DNA of 32,431 bases, from the NCBI GenBank assembly GCA_018824205.1, contig JAHJGX010000196.1, positions 1 through 32,431 on the forward strand, given 5' to 3'. The notes under the pieces were generated by a model. That model ran no database searches. It had not been told where the DNA came from and saw only the letters and a list, made by a program, of their open reading frames with translations. A program made the position numbers and the translations under genes. This DNA comes from a bacterium. Its GTDB lineage: Bacteria > Fidelibacterota > UBA2242. This document shows, piece after piece, positions 1-8,741 of the stretch (its first letter is position 1; every line of letters starts with the position of its first letter).

Positions 1-115
1 ATATGTATGGTCACTACATTCACACTTGCAAAACCCCAATTCAATAATAACAATATGTTACGAGTTTAGATATTAAAATATTAAACACTTTTTCCTGTTC
101 TGTGTTAAACTTGGG

Positions 116-247
116 TTAAAATTCGATAATACTTTTTCCCAACAAAGATTTGGATTTTTCCTGTTCTGCGGACAGCATTGCCTCGATCATCAAATGGGTA
201 TTACTGTTTTTACTTTTTGGACTACCGTTTATGGCAACTATGTTCAT
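116..247 (-). pseudogene. NADPH-dependent FMN reductase/flavodoxin-like fragment (43 codons)
   Basis: A short minus-strand frame starts with ATG at 247 and stops with TAA at 116-118. It begins MNIVAINGSPKSKNSNTHLM, which matches the start of the NADPH-dependent FMN reductase family: beta-1 followed by the GSP(R/K)...N(S/G)NT FMN phosphate loop. A good Shine-Dalgarno (AGGAGAA) lies about 7 nt upstream of the ATG, so this was once a real translated gene. After about 33 residues the family resemblance ends and the frame stops at residue 43, against the usual 180-200 residues. It lies just downstream of the TetR gene on the same strand; TetR regulators often control such reductases. A 14-bp direct repeat (89-102 and 155-168) sits around the break, consistent with a rearrangement. 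I judge it a truncated remnant. Confidence 0.6.
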
Positions 248-309
248 TTCTATTCTCCTGACAGGCCCTCAATATCAACGATTGGGAATCAGACGATAAA
301 TCGAATGGA

Positions 310-897
310 TTACATTAAAATACGACGCACCTGTTTTCTGGCCAGTGTTAAAAATTCCATATAGCTATCCGGATGTCTTCGATTCAGATAAAAAAGAAGC
401 AATCCGGCGGTTGTTATTTGGAGTGCTGATTTTTTGGTTTCTGATTCTTCGATGGTTATTAAATTCTCCTGAATACAGTAGTTCCATTCGTTGGAACATA
501 AGCGATCCAGAAAACTATTGATCATTTCCACGGTTGTCTGTTTTTCGGAAAGGTCGAATAAACATTCGAGGAAAAACAATTCGAAAATTCCCGGATACTG
601 GACAAAATATTTCAGATACGTTTCCGTAATGGCTTCAATTTTTGCAATTCCCCGTGACGATTGTGCCGTCTCGCTTTGGATATAGTCTGTGCATTCATCC
701 TGAAAGTCTTTTACGCACTCGAAGACCAGGTCTTTTATGTCTTTAAAATAGTTATACAATGTGGCATAGGAGTACCCGGCACGATCGGCGATATTACGGA
801 CACTGATGCTTTTTAACCCTTCGCCTTTGAGGAGTTCTTTTGTGGCGTCGATAAAGTAACCCCGCATCCGTTCTTCTTGAATCTCTTTGTTTTTCAT
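310..897 (-). CDS. TetR/AcrR family transcriptional regulator
   Basis: The protein has 195 residues, normal for TetR regulators. Residues about 12-58 form the N-terminal helix-turn-helix: FIDATKELLKGEGLKSISV, then NIADRAGYSYATLYNYFKD, the classical recognition-helix pattern with the YNYF end. The rest is a helical ligand-binding and dimerisation domain without a recognisable ligand class. The ATG at 897 is preceded by AAGGA at suitable spacing. Upstream, an inverted repeat at 932-948 is a candidate operator, so the gene is probably autoregulated. It lies upstream of, and on the same strand as, the FMN-reductase remnant, which suggests that the original regulatory target was an NAD(P)H-dependent flavin reductase. 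The inducer is unknown. Confidence 0.9.
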   Translation of the reverse strand: MKNKEIQEERMRGYFIDATKELLKGEGLKSISVRNIADRAGYSYATLYNYFKDIKDLVFECVKDFQDECTDYIQSETAQSSRGIAKIEAITETYLKYFVQYPGIFELFFLECLFDLSEKQTTVEMINSFLDRLCSNEWNYCIQENLITIEESETKKSALQITTAGLLLFYLNRRHPDSYMEFLTLARKQVRRILM

Positions 898-931
898 AAT
901 AATAATCCTTTTGAATTAACGTCGATAATAT

Positions 932-948
932 AATTAACAATGTTAATT
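932..948. promoter_or_regulatory. Inverted repeat, candidate TetR operator
   Basis: AATTAAC (932-938), a 3-nt centre, then GTTAATT (942-948) make perfect 7-bp arms about 35 nt upstream of the TetR start codon. Another AATTAAC half-site occurs at 914-920. Position and symmetry fit an autoregulatory TetR operator; the assignment is inferred from position only. Confidence 0.4.
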
Positions 949-1063
949 TTACCAACTGATATTCATTAGAAAAGTGAGAATATATGGTTACTGTTATTTT
1001 GGTTAATTCAGAGCAATATGTGAAAAAGGAACACTAATTTACACGGAAAATATACACCGGAAT

Positions 1064-2095
1064 TTAAGGTTTTTGTTCGTTTTTCTTTCGCCAAATATCC
1101 GGGTACAGTTTTTCACCACAATCCGGGCAAATCCCGTGGGTAAAAACAGCTTCGGAGTTATCCTGGATATATTTCTCAATTTGCTGCCAGAAGCCGGCAT
1201 CATCGCGGATTTTTTTACAGCTGGCACAGATTGGCAGAAGGCCCCGCAGTGTTTTTATTTCTGAGATTGATTTTTCCAGATTTCGAATCAGAATTTCTTT
1301 TTCCCGTTCTATCTTCTTGCGATATTCGATCTCCTGTTGAGCGAGGGTCAACTCGGCGCGGATTTCGGCCACCTCACGGAGAATCGAGAGCACCGGGCGG
1401 TTTTCAAATGTCATACCAGTCTTTTTATTTTGCCAATTAAGGTAGAGGAACAGAAAAGGAAAGGCGAATACTGATATAAACAGTCTGCTGATCAATGTTC
1501 CCTGCATGATATTCAGGTATTCAGGAGTACCCAGGAATGCACCACTTGCAAAGAGGATAACATCCAGCCACATAACTCCTAACAGTGTCAGAAAAGCCCT
1601 CAGCCAGAGCTGTATGCCAAGTCGTTTTTTCCCGAAGAATTCCCAGGCGACTGCCAGAAAAATCATATCCGCTACGGTTGTTATTACGGAAGCTGTATTG
1701 ATTCGGAAACTTGGAATCGGAATAAATCCCAGTGACGGATAGTTCGAAATTTTCATCTGAAGGTGAAGAACCATCGCGATAAGCGGTACCAGAATGGATA
1801 CACCAGCGATCGTTGAAATGGCGATGCGGGTTGCCCGGGGACCGTCAAATACATAGATGATAAAAACGCCCAGCAAAAGAGCGGTATAAAATACGGTTGA
1901 GCCGACCATAAAGGTTATTCCGGCAATTTCAACTTTCACACCGGCGTCGGTTATCCAGGACATTACAGCTGTTATACCGCCAATGAGTGCATAAAAATGG
2001 GCCAGCCCAAACCGGCTCCGCAGTGAGTGTACCCAAAGAACCAGAAAGTACACAGTTATTGCTTCAAGTATCAGAATAATTACTTCAATCTGCAT
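1064..2095 (-). CDS. Membrane sensor-like protein with coiled coil and C-terminal CxxC/CxxC module
   Basis: This 343-residue protein has three visible parts. Residues 1 to about 225 hold six or seven hydrophobic helices; their order and sequence (for example the segment around YALIGGITAVMSWITDAGVK) recall the VUT/YhhQ-type integral membrane domain. Residues about 230-285 are strongly charged and heptad-like, a probable coiled coil. Residues about 286-332 form a compact module with PICASCKKIRDD, a central FWQQIEKYI and HGICPDC, giving cysteines 290, 293, 323 and 326 as a likely metal site. I know this tail from the C-termini of many PAS- or response-regulator-containing sensory proteins. There is no kinase, GGDEF or other output domain. 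The start is supported by GAAGGA about 7 nt upstream. It is probably a membrane signal receiver, but the ligand and partner are unknown. Confidence 0.7.
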   Translation of the reverse strand: MQIEVIILILEAITVYFLVLWVHSLRSRFGLAHFYALIGGITAVMSWITDAGVKVEIAGITFMVGSTVFYTALLLGVFIIYVFDGPRATRIAISTIAGVSILVPLIAMVLHLQMKISNYPSLGFIPIPSFRINTASVITTVADMIFLAVAWEFFGKKRLGIQLWLRAFLTLLGVMWLDVILFASGAFLGTPEYLNIMQGTLISRLFISVFAFPFLFLYLNWQNKKTGMTFENRPVLSILREVAEIRAELTLAQQEIEYRKKIEREKEILIRNLEKSISEIKTLRGLLPICASCKKIRDDAGFWQQIEKYIQDNSEAVFTHGICPDCGEKLYPDIWRKKNEQKP

Positions 2096-2599
2096 TACGG
2101 TGTCCTTCTGTGAATAGTGGCCGGTTTCTTAAGAATTTGAAGTAAATATGGGAATCTATTTTGTTGAAAGTATTTATCGATGGAATCATACGTCAATTTA
2201 TTATTATTCCTGGATTAAAAGAAATTCTATTAAATGGATTTAGCCGCAAATGACAATAATTTTACTTTGAATATAACCTGCTTCGGTATTATTAAAAAAA
2301 ATCGGGCTCAGGGCTTTAAAAAGCGTATAAATTTCATTATTCTCTGGTGATATTAAACGTTGAAAATTTTAAAGAATACCCCGCAGCTTGCTGCGGGGAT
2401 AGGAACTTTTAGAATTTTCTTTTATTATAAAGGAGATAAAGAGAACGAAGACCGCGACCGGATAAAAAAGTACGTCAATAACCAGCAGAATCCATAAATT
2501 TCAAAGGTTAATTACAAGGAGAATCCATAGTGACGATCCAATTTTAGTCTACCAGCCCCATCCCGACAGTCGGAATAAATGTTAAAAAGCGATTCGATC
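2096..2599. other. Gene-free interval of about 500 bp
   Basis: No credible coding frame is present on either strand. The interval holds the long hairpin at 2362-2419, a small inverted repeat CCGAC-A-GTCGG at 2563-2573, and a repeated AGAATCCATA (once near 2485 and again near 2520). The remainder is AT-rich and featureless to the eye. Confidence 0.6.
2362..2419. repeat. REP-like palindrome with extended imperfect stem
   Basis: The core is CCCCGCAGC (2379-2387), a TT loop, then GCTGCGGGG (2390-2398), a perfect 9-bp stem. The flanks continue the symmetry imperfectly: GAAAATTTTAAAG on the left faces CTTTTAGAATTTTC on the right, giving a structure of about 58 bp. There is no oligo-T tail right after the core, so it does not look like an ordinary terminator. 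The GC-rich core stands out from the AT-rich surroundings and resembles dispersed repetitive extragenic palindromes. Confidence 0.6.
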
Positions 2600-3439
2600 T
2601 TAATAGATTTTGTTTTTCTGACATTTCGGGCAAATATGAGTGCTGCGTTGTCCGACGATGATTCGTTTGATTTTGCTGCCACAACACGAACAGGCCTGAT
2701 CTATCCGGCGGAAGACCATCAGGTTTTTCGCATTATTACCCTGTTGACGTTCAGCGGAAACGAAATTGGATTTGCCGCTTCCCAGGGAAGTTCCCTGATT
2801 ATCGATGCCCTTCTGAAGGACTTTTCGGATTGCTCGGTAAAGATCTACTGCTTTTCGGGATGATAATTCCGAAGCAACTGTTTGCGGATGCAGCCGGGCT
2901 TCCCAGAGCGCTTCATCCGCATAAATGTTACCCAGACCGGCGATGAAACTCTGGTCTAAAAGTAACGGTTTCAGCCGGCGATTTTTGGATTTCAGCAATG
3001 TCTTAAATTGTTCTGTTGTAAAATCGTCGCTTAAGGGTTCCGGGCCAAGTTTTCGGAGTACCGAGTCAGGATTTTCAGTTAAAATCATGCGCCCGAATTT
3101 GCGGGTATCGTGAAAGCGCAGATCATGGTTATCACTCAAATGCAGGATTACGTGTTCATGTTTATTCCGCTTACCAGAAGCCGGAGAGATATACAAGCGG
3201 CCGCTCATGCGTAAATGAATTAGCAGATGCATTCCACTTTCAAAATCGAAAATGATATACTTTGCCCGGCGTCGGATATTCTGAATTTTCTGTCCGCTTA
3301 TCTTTTCAACAAAATCTCCGGGTGATTGAGTACCAATGGTTTTATTCCAGAGAACATCAGCACTGCAAATTGTTTTTCCAATCAAACCGGCATGAATGAG
3401 ATCGTTGACAACAGTTTGCACTTCGGGCAGTTCAGGCAT
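2600..3439 (-). CDS. mutM: Formamidopyrimidine-DNA glycosylase (Fpg/MutM)
   Basis: This is a bifunctional base-excision enzyme that removes 8-oxoguanine and formamidopyrimidines and cleaves the abasic site. The start at 3439 gives MPELPEVQTVV, placing the catalytic Pro at position 2 and Glu at position 3; the frame is open about 74 codons further upstream, but that extension only overlaps the preceding gene. The resulting 279 residues are typical for the family. Visible landmarks are HLLIHLRMSGRLY in the N-terminal beta domain, the helix-two-turn-helix region around SFIAGLGNIYADEALW, and the C-terminal zinc finger with CSCCGSK and CPKC. The start codon overlaps the stop of the upstream DUF362 gene (TGATG), indicating translational coupling. 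No obvious terminator follows. Confidence 0.97.
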   Translation of the reverse strand: MPELPEVQTVVNDLIHAGLIGKTICSADVLWNKTIGTQSPGDFVEKISGQKIQNIRRRAKYIIFDFESGMHLLIHLRMSGRLYISPASGKRNKHEHVILHLSDNHDLRFHDTRKFGRMILTENPDSVLRKLGPEPLSDDFTTEQFKTLLKSKNRRLKPLLLDQSFIAGLGNIYADEALWEARLHPQTVASELSSRKAVDLYRAIRKVLQKGIDNQGTSLGSGKSNFVSAERQQGNNAKNLMVFRRIDQACSCCGSKIKRIIVGQRSTHICPKCQKNKIY

Positions 3440-4740
3440 CAGATATTCTGTGGCGGTTTGAATTTCAAATTGACCAACCAACCTTTGATTTTCTTCATGG
3501 GATAAAGCCCGAATCCGTCCCAGATTAGAGACGGCCGAACCAGTGGCGCCAGCAGAAAGAATTTGACCATCATATCCCAGACGATGCGTTTGTGAGTGGG
3601 CGGACAGCCTTTGATGCGGACTATTCGTTTTGCATGGATATTTGGCGAGGCCTGGGCGCAATCACCGATCAACAGAACTGTTTTATCCTCGATTTTTTTG
3701 GTGACTTTCCCAACGAGAGCCGTCAGTTTCGGGAAGCGTTTTAAAGTTTTCGGTTTTCTGTCCTTGACCATATGCAGCCAATCCAGGGTAATTCCCTGGC
3801 AGCCGCCGGTGCAGTAAGGTGTTCCGCTGATGATCTTGAAATTGCATTTGAACTCATCAACGGGATAAAAACCGTAATCCAGCCCCGCTGTTTTTTGTTG
3901 AACCCTTTCGATTGGTAAATCTCCGGCGATTTCAATGTCGTCGAAAGAGGTAGGACCATAACCGCGCTCAATAGCCTCCAGGATATGATCAATTTTAAAG
4001 GGATCGAGATTCAACATTTTAGCGCAAACCATATCATGTGCGACGGCATTGGTAGATATCACTAATACACCAAGATCCATTCCGTGCTGGGTCATCTGGT
4101 TTCCACCGAAAGCAAAGCGGATTCCGTCGGTAACGATCAGATCGGGGTTGCTTACTTCCAGAATATCGATCATTTTTTTATGGAGGTCCATGTTATGATG
4201 ATACATGCGTTCTTTACTGTCGATAGAGCCGATATTCAGTTTCAGGGCGCCGGAATAGGCGTTGGACAGCACATTTGTTTTAAGTTTCGGTGCAAAAATC
4301 AGGAAATCACGGTCAGCGACTGCCCGGGCAATGCGAATACTTTTATGGATTTTCCCGTTGTCCAAACCCATCCGAACCTGGCGGCTTTCTTCCATTGCGA
4401 TCAAGCCAACCCCGTATTTTCTTTTCAATTTTCGGTATCCAGCATGCCGAAATGCCGTCGACGTCGTGATACCGAGACCTGATTTTTCGACAATATCAAT
4501 GCGGTTCACATCGGAACCGTTTTTCAGAATTGTCCGGATAATTCCTTCGACAACTTCACTGCGGGTGTATGACTCGGTTGCCACTTTGGGATGCGCCATC
4601 ACCAGATTCGGTTTTATGACAATGTTACCATGAATCGGTTTGACCAATTGGATTGAGTCGATTGTTTTTGATACAAGGCCACTGATTTTGTCCGGATTAT
4701 AATCGGTACATGCATAAATATAAACTTTGTAAGTGCTCAA
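3439..4740 (-). CDS. DUF362 domain protein
   Basis: The central region carries the DUF362 hallmarks: IVIKPNLVMAHP near the N-terminus, a FAPKLKTNVLSNAYSGALKL stretch, and AVAHDMVCAKMLNL. The C-terminal third has several cysteines (YCTGGCQG, GDCAQASP, KGCPP), possibly a metal or cluster site. DUF362 proteins are often found beside or fused to ferredoxin domains, but their reaction is not established as far as I know. I chose the TTG at 4740 (STYKVYIYACTDYNP follows) because a strong GGGGGG purine run lies 5 nt upstream; an ATG at 4812 in the same frame adds 24 poorly conserved-looking residues and would overlap the divergent neighbour. It is followed directly by mutM with a 1-nt overlap (TGATG). 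Confidence 0.85.
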   Translation of the reverse strand: MSTYKVYIYACTDYNPDKISGLVSKTIDSIQLVKPIHGNIVIKPNLVMAHPKVATESYTRSEVVEGIIRTILKNGSDVNRIDIVEKSGLGITTSTAFRHAGYRKLKRKYGVGLIAMEESRQVRMGLDNGKIHKSIRIARAVADRDFLIFAPKLKTNVLSNAYSGALKLNIGSIDSKERMYHHNMDLHKKMIDILEVSNPDLIVTDGIRFAFGGNQMTQHGMDLGVLVISTNAVAHDMVCAKMLNLDPFKIDHILEAIERGYGPTSFDDIEIAGDLPIERVQQKTAGLDYGFYPVDEFKCNFKIISGTPYCTGGCQGITLDWLHMVKDRKPKTLKRFPKLTALVGKVTKKIEDKTVLLIGDCAQASPNIHAKRIVRIKGCPPTHKRIVWDMMVKFFLLAPLVRPSLIWDGFGLYPMKKIKGWLVNLKFKPPQNI

Positions 4741-4852
4741 ATTATCCCCCCTATTTATTGATAGAAAATATACATAATTTTTCCTAGGATTGAAAAGGAG
4801 TAAATCTTTCATTTCGTGTTTCGCTCAAGAACGTGTAAATTTCTTTTTATTA

Positions 4853-5947
4853 ATGACCATGAATAGTCACTATCAAACAGCTTCATTTTATGTTTCCAGT
4901 GGAACCGGGAATTCCCTGAAAGTTTCCGGCTGGATGCAGCAGATCGCCGAGAGTCAGGGGATAAAAACACAGCGTCAACTCATTGACAAACATTTTCAAG
5001 AGCAAGAGATTGCAGATTCTGAAGAAAACCTGGTTTGCATTTTTATGCCGACCCATGGTTTTACCGCTCCCTGGAGCGTGATGAAGTTTACTTTCCGGTT
5101 GTCGCGTGTCAGAAAAACCCATGCAGCAGTTGTTGCGACACAAGGCCGTTTGCAGTTTGGGAAATATTTTATCCCCGGTCTGAGTGCTTCATCAACATTC
5201 ATTATATCATTAATTCTGGCGCTGAAAGGATACCGGATCCGCGGTGTGCAAAGCATCAATATGCCCTCAAACTGGATGGCCTTGCATTCAGGTCAAAAGC
5301 AGGCCAATATTCAGAGAATTATCAAAAAAGCCCAAATTCCGAGTGAGCAATTTATAATAAAAATATTGTCAGGCAAACGCGGCTGGTTCTCGATTTTGAA
5401 TGGTGTTGAGCTCATCCTTGGGCTCCTGCTTTTACCGATCAGCATTGGATATATGATTTATGGCAAAGAGGGTCTGGCGAAGCTGTTTTTCGTCAATCAT
5501 CGTTGCAATGGCTGTGGACTTTGTGCGGATTATTGTCCCAATGCAGCAATCTTAATGAGCGGGAAAAAACAAAAATATCCTTTCTGGACATTCAAATGTG
5601 AAAGTTGTATGCGATGCATGGCCTTCTGTCCGGAAAAGGCTATTGAAATTCATCAGCCGGCGGCATATTTTATCTTTCACTTAAGTTCATTCGCGACGTT
5701 TTTTATTATATTGAAATTCATCGAAACTCATCTGGGAATAGATTTTCAATGCAGAGATTCATCATTATTCAGGTTTGTCCATTATATCTATTATCTGGGT
5801 GTATGGTTTCTGTATTCCATACTGGTTTTCCGGCTGACACGAATTCCGATCATCAACCGGATTTTCAATTATACAACATTGACGGTTTTTTACCGCAGAT
5901 ACCAGGAGCCAACGACAAGCTTAAGGGATTTCAATAACAGGGAATGA
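4853..5947 (+). CDS. EFR1-type flavodoxin/ferredoxin membrane protein
   Basis: The protein combines redox modules. The N-terminus FYVSSGTGNSLKVS is a flavodoxin-fold FMN loop, and residues about 1-170 follow the EFR1 (ferrodoxin with flavodoxin N-domain) pattern. A hydrophobic segment (VELILGLLLLPISIGYMIYG) is followed by two [4Fe-4S] motifs, CNGCGLCADYCP and CESCMRCMAFCP, each C-x2-C-x2-C-x3-C. About 100 more residues contain at least two further transmembrane helices. It is therefore a probable inner-membrane electron carrier; donor and acceptor are unknown. The frame is open from 4790, but I prefer ATG at 4853 (or 4859) because the flavodoxin fold begins right after it; no strong ribosome site decides between them. 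It diverges from the DUF362 gene and is followed 15 nt later by pgi. Confidence 0.82.
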   Translation: MTMNSHYQTASFYVSSGTGNSLKVSGWMQQIAESQGIKTQRQLIDKHFQEQEIADSEENLVCIFMPTHGFTAPWSVMKFTFRLSRVRKTHAAVVATQGRLQFGKYFIPGLSASSTFIISLILALKGYRIRGVQSINMPSNWMALHSGQKQANIQRIIKKAQIPSEQFIIKILSGKRGWFSILNGVELILGLLLLPISIGYMIYGKEGLAKLFFVNHRCNGCGLCADYCPNAAILMSGKKQKYPFWTFKCESCMRCMAFCPEKAIEIHQPAAYFIFHLSSFATFFIILKFIETHLGIDFQCRDSSLFRFVHYIYYLGVWFLYSILVFRLTRIPIINRIFNYTTLTVFYRRYQEPTTSLRDFNNRE

Positions 5948-5950
5948 TAA

Positions 5951-7615
<1,665 letters not shown>

Positions 7616-7630
7616 GGAAAAAGGAAACGT

Positions 7631-8443
7631 ATGATAGAATGGTTTAAAGCATTGCATCCGGTCATGCAAGCGTTATTAGCGACCTGTTTTACCTGGGGTA
7701 TGACGGCTGCCGGCGCGGCGGTTGTTTTTGTATTTAAAACGATTAATCGACGTGTGCTTGACGGTATGCTGGGATTTGCCGCCGGGATTATGATAGCGGC
7801 CAGTTTCTGGTCGTTACTGGCCCCGGCAATCGAGATGACCGAGCAGTCCGGCGGGATTGCCTGGCTTCCGGCGGTTGTCGGTTTTTTAATGGGTGGTGCG
7901 TTTTTAAGAGTTGTAGATATGTTGCTGCCACATTTACACATTGGCTTTCCCGATGAAGAGGTCGAAGGGATCAAAACCCAATGGCAACGCAGTATCCTGT
8001 TGGTCTTAGCGATTACTTTACACAATTTTCCCGAAGGTTTGGCCGTTGGTGTGGCGTTTGGTGCTCTGGGTGCGAATCTTCCCTCGGCGACACTGGCCGG
8101 GGCGGTAGCGCTGGCAATAGGTATTGGTATACAGAATTTCCCCGAAGGTACAGCAGTTTCGGTACCCTTGCGGAGAGAAGGACTGTCCCGATTTAAGAGC
8201 TTCTGGTACGGACAATTATCAGGGATTGTTGAACCGATAGCCGGTGTCATTGGCGCTGCGGCGGTATTATTAATGAAGCCGATTTTACCCTATGCGTTGT
8301 CCTTTGCTGCCGGTGCGATGATATTTGTGGTTGTTGAAGAATTGATCCCGGAATCTCAGTTGGAATCCAACAGTGATATTGCCACAACCGGCGCCATGCT
8401 TGGTTTCGCCGTGATGATGCTTTTGGATGTCGCTTTGGGTTAA
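7631..8443 (+). CDS. ZIP family divalent metal transporter
   Basis: This 270-residue integral membrane protein has about eight hydrophobic helices. Helix 4 carries HNFPEG (His131 to Gly136) and helix 5 carries QNFPEG (Gln168 to Gly173), the two metal-binding signatures of ZIP transporters of the ZupT/GufA type; the second motif has Gln where many members have His. A short acidic and histidine-containing loop (HLHIGFPDEEVEG) precedes helix 4. The expected role is import of zinc or another divalent metal across the inner membrane. A purine-rich AAAAAGGAAACGT precedes the ATG, 15 nt after the pgi stop. A 255-codon antisense frame across it is a shadow. Confidence 0.92.
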   Translation: MIEWFKALHPVMQALLATCFTWGMTAAGAAVVFVFKTINRRVLDGMLGFAAGIMIAASFWSLLAPAIEMTEQSGGIAWLPAVVGFLMGGAFLRVVDMLLPHLHIGFPDEEVEGIKTQWQRSILLVLAITLHNFPEGLAVGVAFGALGANLPSATLAGAVALAIGIGIQNFPEGTAVSVPLRREGLSRFKSFWYGQLSGIVEPIAGVIGAAAVLLMKPILPYALSFAAGAMIFVVVEELIPESQLESNSDIATTGAMLGFAVMMLLDVALG

Positions 8444-8643
8444 TTCAGAAATCCGACGCTGATAAAGACGAGATGATTATAATGCCTGTATTCCGTAACC
8501 CAGATCACAAATTAAAAACCAACGAGCCCTCACTGTGTTAGAAATCACAGCCCATTTATTAAATATTGAATAAGTTTGAGATGTATATGAGCAAACAAAT
8601 CCCAGATAGATATATAAATACAAAAAAAATTATTGTTGATGAG

Positions 8644-8672
8644 TTGAAAATATAGATGCCAAAGTGTATATT
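8644..8672 (+). promoter_or_regulatory. Sigma-70-like promoter for the 1209-residue secreted protein
   Basis: TTGAAA (8644-8649), a 17-nt spacer, then TATATT (8667-8672). This is a good match in sequence and spacing, and it sits about 65 nt upstream of a start codon with an excellent AGGAGG (8731-8736). If the host's main sigma factor follows a Bacteroidetes-like consensus instead, this call fails. Confidence 0.45.
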
Positions 8673-8741
8673 GAGACGTAATTCAATTCAAATATGCTCA
8701 AGAACCAAATTAAAAAGAAAAAAACAAACCAGGAGGTAACT

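Noticed and set aside
3440-3661. Longer mutM start at 3661 adding 74 residues
   Set aside because: The enzyme needs Pro2 and Glu3 right after the initiator Met, which fits only the start at 3439.
4084-4633. Two plus-strand frames opposite the DUF362 gene
   Set aside because: No family resemblance, and fully antisense to a conserved gene.
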